A stretch of DNA of 64,000 bases. Origin: Verrucomicrobiota bacterium. GTDB lineage: Bacteria > Verrucomicrobiota > Verrucomicrobiia > Chthoniobacterales > Chthoniobacteraceae. Of this stretch, positions 44,930 through 54,088 are shown piece by piece. A program made the translations under genes and the position numbers. The notes below the pieces were generated by a model. The model ran no database searches and was not told the origin of the DNA. It saw only the letters and a program-made list of their open reading frames with translations. Position 1 is the stretch's first letter; each line of letters opens with the position of its first letter. The stretch spans positions 1-64,000 of the forward strand of contig VFJQ01000001.1 of assembly GCA_009885995.1 (NCBI GenBank). The letters run 5' to 3'.

Positions 44930-46477
44930 ATGGCCAGCGCGGCGCTTGAGATGAGCGATTCGCAACCCTCCGAAACCGCCCCGGCGCTGGGATTCCAAGT
45001 CGGACGAAAGATCTTCGTCAGGGCATTGGGAATCGTTTTCGCCATCGCGTTCTTCTCCCTGGCAGTCCAAGCGTCCGGCCTCATCGGCGAGCACGGCATC
45101 GCTCCAGCCGCAGACTTCCTCAAGATGGTGCGCGACTCGGCTGGCATGAGCGCGTGGCAGGTGCCGACGCTCTTCTGGCTGAGTTCCAGCGACGCTGCGC
45201 TGCTCACCGTCTGCTGGCTCGGCGTCGCCGCGAGCCTCGTGCTCGCCAGCGGCTTCGCACCCGCGCCGGCGGCGCTCACGTGCTGGGCGCTCTACCTCTC
45301 GCTGTGCTCGGTCGGCAGCCCCTTCCTCAATTTCCAATGGGACGCGCTGCTGCTCGAAACCGCACTGCTCGCCGCCATCGCCCTGCCGTGGCGGCTGCGG
45401 CCCGACTGGTCGCGGGAGACGCCGCTGCAATGCGTCGGTCGCTGGTTGCTGTGGTGGCTGATCTTCCGGCTCAACTTCGAGAGCGGCATCGTGAAGCTCA
45501 CGTGGGGCGACAAGACGTGGCTGGAGATGCGCGCGCTCGACGTGCACTTCGAGACGCAGTGCATCCCGCACGCCATCGCGTGGTTCGCGCACCAGATGCC
45601 CGCGTGGTTCTCGCGCGTGAACTGCGCGATCATGTTCGCCATCGAGTTGATCGTCCCATTCCTCATCGTCTTCCCCGGCCGCGTCCGCCACGCCGCCGCG
45701 CTCGCGATGATCGCGCTGCAACTCGGCATCATCGCCACGGGAAACTTCGCCTTCTTCAACTGGCTCACAATCGCCCTCTGCCTCCCGCTCTTCGCCGACG
45801 ACTTCTTCCCCGCCCGCTGGAAGGTAGGGACCGCACTGCCGCAGGCAGGTCGAGGGGGAAACATGGCGACAATCCCCAATGGTCCGCGGACGGCTGAGGA
45901 CAGCCATCCCTACCAGCAGCCCGAGTGGAAATGGATCGCCGCAGGGTGCGTCGCGCTGTTCGGATTCGTTGCCACGCTGCCCGGCCTGCTCGGCGCCTTC
46001 CGGCTCGACGTGGGCGACGGGCTCCAGCGCGCGCTCATGCCGCTGCGCAGCTTCAATGGCTACGGCCTCTTCCGCGTGATGACCACCGAGCGGCCCGAGA
46101 TCATCGTGGAGGGCAGCCGCGACGGCGTGAACTGGGACGCCTACGAATTCCGCTACAAGCCCGGCAATCCCTACCGCCGCCCTCCCTTCGTCGCGCCGCA
46201 TCAGCCGCGGCTCGACTGGCAGATGTGGTTCGCCGCGCTCGGCGACGTGCGCAGCAATCCGTGGTTCGTGAACTTCCTCGTCCGCCTGCTCCAGGGCTCG
46301 CCCGACGTGCTCGCGCTGATCGAGAAGAACCCCTTCCCCGCCGAGCCGCCGCGCTACGTCCGCGCGGTGCTCTACGAATACCGCTTCACGCGCGGGTCCG
46401 ATCACACCGCCGCGTGGTGGAAGCGCGAACGCAAAGGCCTCTACTGCCCGGCGATCTCGCTGAACAAGGAACCGTGA
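44930..46477 (+). CDS. Lipase maturation factor-like membrane protein with an in-frame repeat insertion
   Basis: This 515-residue protein has about eight membrane segments. Signatures of the lipase maturation factor (LMF1-like) family are visible: FLNFQWDALLLETALLAA, WWLIFRLNFESGIVKL and a periplasmic C-terminal domain with AYEFRYKPGNPYRRPPFVAP. In animals LMF1 aids lipase folding in the ER. The bacterial role is unknown. Residues 299-328 are encoded by a 90-bp repeat element inserted without loss of frame between the membrane part and the C-terminal domain. A second start, at MSDSQPSE 21 bp downstream, is possible. Confidence 0.85.
   Translation: MASAALEMSDSQPSETAPALGFQVGRKIFVRALGIVFAIAFFSLAVQASGLIGEHGIAPAADFLKMVRDSAGMSAWQVPTLFWLSSSDAALLTVCWLGVAASLVLASGFAPAPAALTCWALYLSLCSVGSPFLNFQWDALLLETALLAAIALPWRLRPDWSRETPLQCVGRWLLWWLIFRLNFESGIVKLTWGDKTWLEMRALDVHFETQCIPHAIAWFAHQMPAWFSRVNCAIMFAIELIVPFLIVFPGRVRHAAALAMIALQLGIIATGNFAFFNWLTIALCLPLFADDFFPARWKVGTALPQAGRGGNMATIPNGPRTAEDSHPYQQPEWKWIAAGCVALFGFVATLPGLLGAFRLDVGDGLQRALMPLRSFNGYGLFRVMTTERPEIIVEGSRDGVNWDAYEFRYKPGNPYRRPPFVAPHQPRLDWQMWFAALGDVRSNPWFVNFLVRLLQGSPDVLALIEKNPFPAEPPRYVRAVLYEYRFTRGSDHTAAWWKRERKGLYCPAISLNKEP
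45824..45913 (+). repeat. REPIN-like element, family A (copy 6), inside a gene
   Basis: GTAGGG at 45824-45829 and CCCTAC at 45908-45913 bound a 90-bp element that lies wholly inside the lipase-maturation-factor-like gene. The right hairpin is GGCTG-AGGA-CAGCC. The left one is diverged, but its outer GGACC/GGTCC bases can still pair. The length is a multiple of three and no stop codon arises, so the host gene adds 30 residues (VGTALPQ...EDSHPY). Confidence 0.8.
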
Positions 46478-46486
46478 TTTGCGCCC

Positions 46487-46536
46487 TGTAGGGCAGGCGC
46501 CCCGCCTGCCGCGGCAAGCGAAGCGCTTGCCCTACA
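46487..46536 (+). repeat. REPIN-like element, family B (copy 2)
   Basis: This is 50 bp, the same length and outer stem (TGTAGGG/CCCTACA) as the copy at 21121, with hairpins GCAGGCG-CCC-CGCCTGC and GCAAGCG-AAG-CGCTTGC. The second stem differs from copy 1 by paired changes. It lies in the 86-bp gap after the lipase-maturation-factor-like gene. Confidence 0.8.
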
Positions 46537-46563
46537 GCACCCCGGTGGTTAAGCCCCTCGCGC

Positions 46564-47373
46564 ATGACCATCATCGATCACGAGTCTGTCGATCTCCCCA
46601 CGCCCAGCGGCCCGATGCGCACGTTCATCTCCCGGCCCGCGGCCGAGGGAAAATATCCCGGCATCGTGCTCTTCTCGGAAATCTTCCAAGTCACCGGTCC
46701 GATCCGCCGCACTGCCGCGCTGCTCGCGGGAAATGGGTTCATCGTCGCCGCGCCGGAAATCTTCCACGAGTTCGAGCCCGCCGGCGCCGCGCTCGCCTAC
46801 GACAGCGCGGGAGCGGACCGCGGCAACTGGTGCAAGACGGCAAAGCCGCTCGCCGCCTACGACGCCGACGCGCGCGCGGTGATCGACTTCCTCAAGTCGC
46901 ACCCGCTTTGCACCGGCAAGCTCGGCAGCATGGGCATCTGCATCGGCGGGCACCTGAATTTCCGCTGCTGCATGAACCCGGAAATCCTCGCCGGCGTGAG
47001 CTTCTACGCGACCGACATCCACAAGCTCGATGCCCACCCACGCGTGCTCGGCAACGGCACGACCGACGACTCGCTAGAACGCGCCCGCCGCGGCGACATC
47101 AAGGGCGAACTGCTCATGATCTACGGCCGCCAAGACCCGCACGTTCCGTTTGAAGGGCGCAACCAGGTCCGCGAAGCGCTCGAGACCAGCGGCTCGAACT
47201 ACCAGTGGCTCGAATTCAACGGTGCCCACGCCTTCATGCGCGACGAAGGCCCGCGCTACAATCCCGCGCTCGCCCAGCACTGCTACGCGCTCGCGCTCGA
47301 GCTCTACAAACGCAAGCTCGGCGAAGGCGACCTGCCCGCAAAGCCAGTCGCTTCCGGCGAAACGCGGCATTGA
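46564..47373 (+). CDS. Dienelactone hydrolase family protein
   Basis: The 269-residue alpha/beta hydrolase has the Cys nucleophile in LGSMGICIGGHLNF (Cys126), a conserved Glu39 in LFSEIF, the acid in IYGRQDPHVP and the His in NGAHAFMRDEGPRY. This Cys-Asp-His triad with Glu is characteristic of dienelactone hydrolases, which open lactone rings in aromatic degradation. Many members have other ester substrates. There is no signal peptide. Its stop overlaps the TTG start of the DUF72 gene. Confidence 0.93.
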   Translation: MTIIDHESVDLPTPSGPMRTFISRPAAEGKYPGIVLFSEIFQVTGPIRRTAALLAGNGFIVAAPEIFHEFEPAGAALAYDSAGADRGNWCKTAKPLAAYDADARAVIDFLKSHPLCTGKLGSMGICIGGHLNFRCCMNPEILAGVSFYATDIHKLDAHPRVLGNGTTDDSLERARRGDIKGELLMIYGRQDPHVPFEGRNQVREALETSGSNYQWLEFNGAHAFMRDEGPRYNPALAQHCYALALELYKRKLGEGDLPAKPVASGETRH

Positions 47374-48233
47374 GCAAGCCTGCGAGCATCCATGTCGGCA
47401 CGTGCGCGTGGAGCTTCGACGACTGGCGCGGCGTCTTTTATCCCGAGCATCTTCCCGCGAGTGAACGGCTCGCCTTCTTCGGGCGGCACTTTTCATCCGT
47501 CGAGATCGACTCGACGTTTTACCATCCGCCCACGGCTCACGTAGCCGAGCACTGGTCTGAAGTCACACCGCACGACTTCGTCTTCGCCGCGAAGCTGCCG
47601 CGTGAGATCACGCACGAGCGCGAGCTGCGCGACTGCGCGGCGCAGCTCGAGGCCTTCCTCCAAAGCCTGAGCCACCTGCACCGGAAGCTCTCCTGCGTGC
47701 TCGTGCAGCTCCCGCCTCATTTCTCACCACGGCACGATGAACACACGCTGCGCGATTTCGTGCGGCACCTGCCGGCCGATTTCCGGTTCGCGATCGAGTT
47801 CCGCCATCCCGACTGGCACCATCCGCGCATCACGCACCTGCTCGAGGAACACCACGTGTGCTGGGTCTGGAAAGACAGCTCAACGGTCCCGCATGCCGAC
47901 GAAGCCCCATTCGCATTCTGGCCCCACACCACGGACCTGATCTACCTGCGCCTGCTCGGCGATCCCGCCACGCAATACCGGCCCGACGGGGAATCGATCC
48001 ACCACTACCGGCAACCGCTGTGGTCGCGCGAGGAGGCGCTCGACAGTTGGGCGGAGAAAGTGCGCGCGCTGCTACCGCAGGTGAAGCGCGTGCTGATCTA
48101 CGCGAACAATCACTACGAAGGCTTCGCGCCACACACCGCCGCGCGCATCGCGGAAAAGCTCGGCCTGCCAGTCGTATTACCTGCCGCGGATGAACTCGCC
48201 GAGCGTGACTCGCGGCAGCTCCCGCTGCTTTAG
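47370..48233 (+). CDS. DUF72 family protein
   Basis: This 287-residue TIM-barrel-like protein opens with HVGTCAWSFDDWRGVFYPE, then SVEIDSTFYHPP, FAAKLPREITH, LVQLPPHF, FAIEFRHPDWHH and YANNHYEGFAPHTA, all DUF72 (YecE-like) signatures. The biochemical function of the family is not established. The TTG start at 47370 overlaps the upstream stop (TTGA). Its end overlaps the convergent gene at 48230 by four bases. Confidence 0.92.
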   Translation: MSKPASIHVGTCAWSFDDWRGVFYPEHLPASERLAFFGRHFSSVEIDSTFYHPPTAHVAEHWSEVTPHDFVFAAKLPREITHERELRDCAAQLEAFLQSLSHLHRKLSCVLVQLPPHFSPRHDEHTLRDFVRHLPADFRFAIEFRHPDWHHPRITHLLEEHHVCWVWKDSSTVPHADEAPFAFWPHTTDLIYLRLLGDPATQYRPDGESIHHYRQPLWSREEALDSWAEKVRALLPQVKRVLIYANNHYEGFAPHTAARIAEKLGLPVVLPAADELAERDSRQLPLL

Positions 48234-48790
48234 CGCAGACCCTGGAGGTTGTGCTGGAACTGCTCGATCAGCGGCGCGAGGTCCATCTTCGTCGCGATGC
48301 TCGCTTCGCTGTAAAAGCTCTTCAGCCCTTGCTCGACGATGCGTTGCGCGTGCTCGCTCTGGTCGAGCCGACCAGGTGCTTCGCCGTCCTCGTCCTGGAG
48401 ATCTTTGAGCGCGCGGTTCACGAACTGTTTGCGCTTCATCGGGTCCATCTTGTTCAGCGCCTCCATCATCTGCTTGAAGCCCTCAGGCAGCGTGAGATCG
48501 AGGAAGCGCGCCTGCTCCTCGGGCGCGAGCTGGCGGAAGAATTTGTCGAGCTTGCGGTTCATCCGCACCTCGCGGCGCTGTGCGTAAGTGAGCGTGTTGA
48601 GTTGCTTCGCGATCTTCTCCATCTCCTTCGCGCGCGTCGCGGCGGGCTGGGTCGCAACGTCCAGTTTCTCCACGTAGGCGGCGAGCGATTCGGGCGTGGG
48701 CTTGTGCGCCTTCGCCCACCACATCGCCCCGCCGGCGACGAGCCAGACGGCGAGGAGAAGGAGGGCGGCTTTGAGGATGAGCGGACGCAT
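48230..48790 (-). CDS. Membrane-anchored helical protein of unknown function
   Basis: The protein has 186 residues, with an N-terminal anchor (about 5-25, ending GGAMWWAKAHK). The rest is charged and helical, with a segment of LAPEEQARFLDLTLPEGFKQ type, probably a periplasmic coiled bundle. It is not recognised. It follows murJ by 13 bp on the same strand, so a role at the cell envelope is plausible. Confidence 0.75.
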   Translation of the reverse strand: MRPLILKAALLLLAVWLVAGGAMWWAKAHKPTPESLAAYVEKLDVATQPAATRAKEMEKIAKQLNTLTYAQRREVRMNRKLDKFFRQLAPEEQARFLDLTLPEGFKQMMEALNKMDPMKRKQFVNRALKDLQDEDGEAPGRLDQSEHAQRIVEQGLKSFYSEASIATKMDLAPLIEQFQHNLQGLR

Positions 48791-48803
48791 GGCGGTGGAG
48801 ACG

Positions 48804-50411
48804 TTAGCGGCGAAGTTTCCGTTTCACCACGCCGGTCAGCTCGGCGATTTCCTCCACACGGCAGAGCATCGCAGTGACGAAAAACACGCCGCCTGCGCAA
48901 GCGATCGTCGCTATCAAGCGGAGCGCTTGCTGCCACAGCGGCAGGCCGGCCCAGCCGGCGAGCACGGTGCCGCTGGCATACCAGCAGATGCCGCCGAGCA
49001 GCGCGGTGGGCAGCGCGAGCTTCGCGAACGTGACGAAAAGTTTCCCCGTCTCGAGCTGCCCGGTCGCGCGGCGCATGAGGGCGTAGAGCAGCAGGAAGTT
49101 GAAAGTCGCCACGCAGCCAGTCGCGACGCCGAGGCCCCAGATGCCCAGCTTCAGCACGAAGGCGAAATACCAGTTCAGCGCGAAGTTCAGCGCGATGGAG
49201 ACGAAACTGACGAGCATCGGCGTGCGGCGGCGGTCGATCGCGTAGAAGGCGGGCGAGAGGATCTTCAGCGCCGAGTAAGCGCACAGGCCGAGCGCGTAGC
49301 CTTGCAAGCCGAGCGCCGCCTGGTCGGTCGCGTGCGCGCTGAATTTCCCGTGCTCGTAGATCAGGCTGATGATCGGACGCGCGAGTAGCATGAGCCCGGC
49401 GGTCGCGGGGATCGTGAGGAGGAAAGCCAGCCGCATCCCGCGCGCGAGCACGGCGCGGAAGTCGGTCATGTTTCCCTGCGCCGCCATGCGCGAGATGAGC
49501 GGCAGCGTGACGGTGCCGAGCGCGACGCCGAAGAGCCCGAGCGGGAGTTGCATGAGCCGGAAGGCCACGCCGAGCCGGTAAGCGGTGCCGTCTTCGAGCC
49601 AGCTCGCGAACCAGCCATTCACCATCACGTTCACCTGCACCGAACTGGCCGCGATGATCGCCGGGCCCATCTGCCGCAGCACGTCGCGCACGCCTTCGTC
49701 GCGCCAGTCGAAGTCGAAATGGAAGCGGTAGCCGATGCGCCGCAGTGAGGGGAGCTGCACGACGAGTTGGAGCGCGCCGCCGACGAGCGTGCCGAGTGCG
49801 AGGCCGATGAGCGCCTTTGGCCCGAACGTCGGATCGATCCACCACGCGAGCGCCACGCCGCCGATGATCGAGCCGATGTTGAAAAACGACGACGCCATCG
49901 CCGGCACACCGAAGACGTTCTTTGCATTCAGCACGCCCATGACCTGCGCGCCGATCGAGACGAGCAGGATGAAGGGGAACATGATCTGCGCGAGCTGCAC
50001 GGTGAGCGCGAACTTCTCCGGATCCTGCCGGAAGCCCGTGACGGTGATCGAGAGCAGCGCGGGTGCGAGCAGCACGCCGAGGATCACGACGAGCGTCATC
50101 GTCACCACGAGCAGCGAGCCGACTTTGTTCGCGAGCCGCCACGCCGCGGGCTCGCCTTCCTTTTCGATCTTCTTGGAAAACGTGGTGATGAACGCCGTCG
50201 AGAGTGCGCCCTCGGCGAAGAGATCGCGCAGCAGGTTCGGCGTCTTGAACGCCATCGTGAAGGCGTCCATCGACTTCCCCGCGCCGAAGAGCATGCCAAA
50301 CAACACCTCGCGCACGAGCCCGAGCACGCGCGAGCACATCACCGCGAGGCCGACGATGCCGGCGGCTTTGGTGTTCAGCTTGTTCGCGTCGGGCACTTTC
50401 GGATCACTCAC
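48804..50411 (-). CDS. murJ: Lipid II flippase MurJ (MviN)
   Basis: This 535-residue protein has about 14 membrane segments, as usual for the MOP-family flippase that moves lipid II across the inner membrane for peptidoglycan synthesis. Signatures are SRVLGLVREVLFGMLFGAG, DAFTMAFKTPNLLRDLFAEGA, STAFITTF and the GVALGTVTLPLIS segment. The GTG start overlaps the end of the Sua5 gene by eight bases (GTGAGTGA). It lies in the purE-purK-sua5-murJ run. Confidence 0.95.
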   Translation of the reverse strand: MSDPKVPDANKLNTKAAGIVGLAVMCSRVLGLVREVLFGMLFGAGKSMDAFTMAFKTPNLLRDLFAEGALSTAFITTFSKKIEKEGEPAAWRLANKVGSLLVVTMTLVVILGVLLAPALLSITVTGFRQDPEKFALTVQLAQIMFPFILLVSIGAQVMGVLNAKNVFGVPAMASSFFNIGSIIGGVALAWWIDPTFGPKALIGLALGTLVGGALQLVVQLPSLRRIGYRFHFDFDWRDEGVRDVLRQMGPAIIAASSVQVNVMVNGWFASWLEDGTAYRLGVAFRLMQLPLGLFGVALGTVTLPLISRMAAQGNMTDFRAVLARGMRLAFLLTIPATAGLMLLARPIISLIYEHGKFSAHATDQAALGLQGYALGLCAYSALKILSPAFYAIDRRRTPMLVSFVSIALNFALNWYFAFVLKLGIWGLGVATGCVATFNFLLLYALMRRATGQLETGKLFVTFAKLALPTALLGGICWYASGTVLAGWAGLPLWQQALRLIATIACAGGVFFVTAMLCRVEEIAELTGVVKRKLRR

Positions 50412-51420
50412 GAGCGGCGGCTTTGCGGAGGCGATCCATGATGGCGACGCCGAGGCCCGTCTCGGGCACGGGCTCGGCGATGATGAGGTCGAGGCCGGCT
50501 TCGTCGAGGCGGCGGAGTTTGGCGAAGAGCGTGGCGGCGGCTTCGCGGAGGTCGCCGGTGGGAGAGAGGATTTCGATGGCGGCGAAGGGACTTGCGTCCT
50601 TCGGAGCCGCGCGGAACGCCAGAACGCCGGTCGAAGGCGCCAGCGTCTTTCCCGCGGCAAGCGCCAGCGCCGCCGCGGTGCGGGGCGTTGCGAGGATCAG
50701 GGGCGTCCGCGGCGCGTAGTGGCTCTTGAGCTGGCCGGGAGCTTGAGGCGAGGACAATGGCGAGGAAGAGTCGGATACCGAAAGCGCGAACGTCTCCAGG
50801 TCCTCCCTGGTGACCGGCCCCGCGCGGAGGATCGTGAGCAGCAACGGCTCGACGCGCACGATGGTCGATTCGACGCCGTGCTCGGTTGGGCCGCCATCGA
50901 CGACGAGCGGGATGCGCCCGCCGAGTTCCTTCACCACGTCCGCTGCGCACGTCGGGCTGATGCGGCCGAAACGGTTAGCGCTCGGGGCGGCGAGCGGTTT
51001 GCCGAAGGCGCGGCAGACTTCGCGAAAGACCGGGTGCGCGCTCATGCGGACGGCGACGGTTTCCAAACCGCTCGTGACGATGTCCGGCACGAGCGACCAG
51101 CGCGGCAGCACGAGCGTGAGCGGGCCGGGCCAGAAGGCCGCGGTGAGTTCCTCCACGAGCACCATCACGTCGTCGTGCCGCGCGATGCGGCCGAGCCACG
51201 ATTGGTCGGGCAGGTGGACGATGAGCGGATCGAAAAGCGGGCGCTCCTTCGCCTCGAAGATTTTCACCACGGCCTCGGGGCGCGTCGCGTCGGCGGCGAG
51301 GCCATAGACGGTCTCGGTCGGCAGCGCGACGACTTCGCCCGCACGCAGCAGTTCGACGGCGCGATCGACAGCGAGCGCCAGTTCGGCAGGTGTGCTCGTG
51401 GCGGCGACGCGGGTTTCCAT
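50404..51420 (-). CDS. Threonylcarbamoyl-AMP synthase (Sua5/YrdC)
   Basis: This 338-residue enzyme makes threonylcarbamoyl-adenylate for the t6A modification of tRNA. The YrdC domain (about 1-210) shows LRAGEVVALPTETVYGLAAD, IFEAKERPLFDPLIVHL and SAHPVFREVC with APSANRFGRISPT. The C-terminal Sua5 domain (about 240-338) follows a linker with GQLKSHYAPRTPL. It has the long Sua5 form rather than the short TsaC form. Its start overlaps the purK stop by one base. Confidence 0.94.
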   Translation of the reverse strand: METRVAATSTPAELALAVDRAVELLRAGEVVALPTETVYGLAADATRPEAVVKIFEAKERPLFDPLIVHLPDQSWLGRIARHDDVMVLVEELTAAFWPGPLTLVLPRWSLVPDIVTSGLETVAVRMSAHPVFREVCRAFGKPLAAPSANRFGRISPTCAADVVKELGGRIPLVVDGGPTEHGVESTIVRVEPLLLTILRAGPVTREDLETFALSVSDSSSPLSSPQAPGQLKSHYAPRTPLILATPRTAAALALAAGKTLAPSTGVLAFRAAPKDASPFAAIEILSPTGDLREAAATLFAKLRRLDEAGLDLIIAEPVPETGLGVAIMDRLRKAAARE

Positions 51421-52564
51421 CAGCGGCCGGCGACGAGCGCGTGGCGCGCGGCGACGACGCGGCTGGCGGCTTCGGCGGGATCGGCGCCGAAGGCAACGAG
51501 GTGACCCATCTTGCGGCCGGGGCGCGCGCCCGCTTTGCCGTAGAGGTGAATCTTCACCTCGGGGAAGGCGGCGGCGGCGGCCCAGTCGGGTTCGCCGTTC
51601 GCCCAGAGGTCGCCGAGGAGGTTCGCCATCGCGCATGGGCGCAGCAGTTCGCCGCTGCCGAGCGGGAGGCCGCACACGGCGCGAAGCTGCTGCTCGAACT
51701 GGCTGGTGATCGAGGCGTCGAAGCTGAAGTGCCCGCTGTTGTGCGGGCGCGGGGCGAGTTCGTTGATGAGGATTTCGCCGTCCGGCAGCTCGAACATCTC
51801 GACGGCGAGAATGCCGATGAGGCCGAGTGCTTCGGCCACGCGCCCGGCGAGTTGGCGCGCGCGGGCGGCGACGTCGTGAGCGATCCGCGCGGGCACGAGC
51901 GTGAGGTCGAGGATATGGTGCGCGTGTTGGTTTTCGCAGACGGGGTAGCTGACCGTTTGCCCCGCCGCGCTGCGGGCGACGATGACGCTGATCTCGCGCG
52001 CGAAGGGCACCCACGCTTCGAGCACGGCGGGCGTGCCTTCGTAGCGCGCCCACGTCGCGGCGAGGTCGGTGTCGCCGTCGATCTTCGTCTGGCCTTTGCC
52101 GTCGTAGCCGAAGGCGGCGGTCTTGAGCACGCACGGTGTGCCGAGCTTGGCGACGGCGTGGGTGAGATCGGCCTCGCTCTCGATCTGCTCGAAACGCGGC
52201 AGCGGCAGCCCGGCGCCGACGAGGAAGAGTTTTTCGCGAAGCCGGTGCTGGCAGGTGTGGAGCACGCGGCCCGAGGGGCGGACCTCACATTCCTCCGAGG
52301 CCCACGCGACGGTCTGGCTCGGGATGTTTTCAAACTCGAACGTCAGCACGTCGATGCCGCGCGCGAAGTCGCGGACGGCGGCTTCGTCATCGTAGGCGGC
52401 GGCGACTTCGCGATCGGCAAGCTGGCCGGTCGGCGTGTCCTCATCGGGCGAGAAAGTGTGGACGCGGTAGCCCATGCGGCGCGCGGCGATGGCGAACATG
52501 CGCCCGAGCTGGCCACCGCCCATCACGCCGACGGTGGAGCCGGGAAGGAAGACTCGCGGCTCGC

Positions 52565-52568
<4 letters not shown>
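51420..52568 (-). CDS. purK: N5-carboxyaminoimidazole ribonucleotide synthase
   Basis: This 382-residue ATP-grasp enzyme converts aminoimidazole ribonucleotide and bicarbonate to N5-CAIR in purine synthesis. Motifs are [20 protein letters not shown] at the N-terminus, [15 protein letters not shown] in the ATP-grasp domain, [24 protein letters not shown] (in segments) for the metal site, and the C-terminal [19 protein letters not shown]. It overlaps purE by four bases, and the two products act in sequence. Confidence 0.97.
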
Positions 52569-53056
<488 letters not shown>

Positions 53057-53125
53057 GCGGGCGGCGATTCAAGCCGGACACGGGGGCTTGGCAAACGCGA
53101 AGTCGTAATTCCGAGATGCAGCAAG

Positions 53126-53204
53126 GTAGGGACGGCTGTCCCCAGCCGTCCGCCGCATACCGGCGACACTCTCACCCCGGACCGCTGGGGACAGCGGTCC
53201 CTAC
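53126..53204 (+). repeat. REPIN-like element, family A (copy 7)
   Basis: GTAGGG at 53126-53131 and CCCTAC at 53199-53204 enclose ACGGCTG-TCCC-CAGCCGT and ACCGCTG-GGGA-CAGCGGT. The TAG stop codon of the squalene-synthase-like gene (53201-53203 on the minus strand) lies within the right-hand GTAGGG. It is the only recognisable content of the gap between purE and that gene. Confidence 0.8.
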
Positions 53205-54088
53205 CTTCGCAGCGGGGCGTCGGAGAATGCGGCGAGCACGGCGCGGCAGAGGATCGTGCGGACTTCGGCGCGGGGGACTTTCACGCGGAGCGGCGTTTCG
53301 AGCGGGTTGGTCGCGGCGAGGAGGGCGAGCGTGCGACGGGCGAGCTCCCACGGCAGGTAACAACCGGCGCGGACGCGGGCAGGGCGCAGGGAGCGGATGT
53401 ATTCGCGGCCGGACGCGAGCAGTGCGACGGCGCGCGCGTGCCAGCGGGTGAAGTCGGGCGCTTCCACTGGGAGGTAGCGGCGCCCAGAGCGCAGGTCGGC
53501 GGGGAGATCGCGGAGGATGTTCACGAGTTGCAGCGCCTTGCCGAAATCCGACGCGAGCGAAAGGAGCCGCTCCGGCGCGAGGCGGCTGTAGCGCGGGAGG
53601 TGATGTAGGCAGATGCGCGTCCAGAACTCCCCGACGCAACCGGCGACGAGGTAGCAGTATTCCTCCAGCTCTTCCGCCGTGTTCAGCGCGGGACGCTGCA
53701 CATCGAGCGTCTGGCCGCGGATGATCTTGCCGAGCACGTCACGGATCTCGGCGCGGTCGAAGTCGGGCAGCGCTTCGAGCCAGGCGAGGCAGCGTTCGAG
53801 CTGCGCGATGAGTTCGTTTTCGCCGGCGTGCGGGGAGCGGACTCGATCGCGGATTTCCGCGAGCCCGTCGCGAGTGCCGCTGCGGATCATCGCGAGGAAG
53901 GCGGCGAGGTGCCGCTCGCGCTCCGGCGCGGGGAGATCGGCGCTGTCGGCGATCGTGTCGCTCGCCCGCGCGAGCAGGTAGGCGAGGGCCACGGGGGCGC
54001 GCACGCCTTTCGGCAGCAGCCGAACGGAGAGGTAAAACGAACGCGAGACGCTGCGCAGCAGCGGGCCATCGAGGTCGCTGGTGGTCAC
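53201..54088 (-). CDS. Squalene/phytoene synthase family protein (second copy)
   Basis: The protein has 295 residues from a GTG. The opening VSRSFYLSVRLLP, the first Asp motif ARASDTIADS and the second LQLVNILRDLPAD belong to squalene-synthase-type enzymes. It differs clearly from the HpnD-like protein at 32121 and may be the HpnC-like partner or a one-step squalene synthase. Its stop codon lies inside a repeat element, so its C-terminus (FSDAPLRR) may have been cut or extended by insertion. Its start overlaps the DUF362 gene stop (GTGA). Confidence 0.88.
   Translation of the reverse strand: MTTSDLDGPLLRSVSRSFYLSVRLLPKGVRAPVALAYLLARASDTIADSADLPAPERERHLAAFLAMIRSGTRDGLAEIRDRVRSPHAGENELIAQLERCLAWLEALPDFDRAEIRDVLGKIIRGQTLDVQRPALNTAEELEEYCYLVAGCVGEFWTRICLHHLPRYSRLAPERLLSLASDFGKALQLVNILRDLPADLRSGRRYLPVEAPDFTRWHARAVALLASGREYIRSLRPARVRAGCYLPWELARRTLALLAATNPLETPLRVKVPRAEVRTILCRAVLAAFSDAPLRR

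Noticed and set aside
50404..52134. 576-codon version of the Sua5 gene
   Set aside because: The upstream half is a shadow of purK. The YrdC domain begins at the ATG at 51420.
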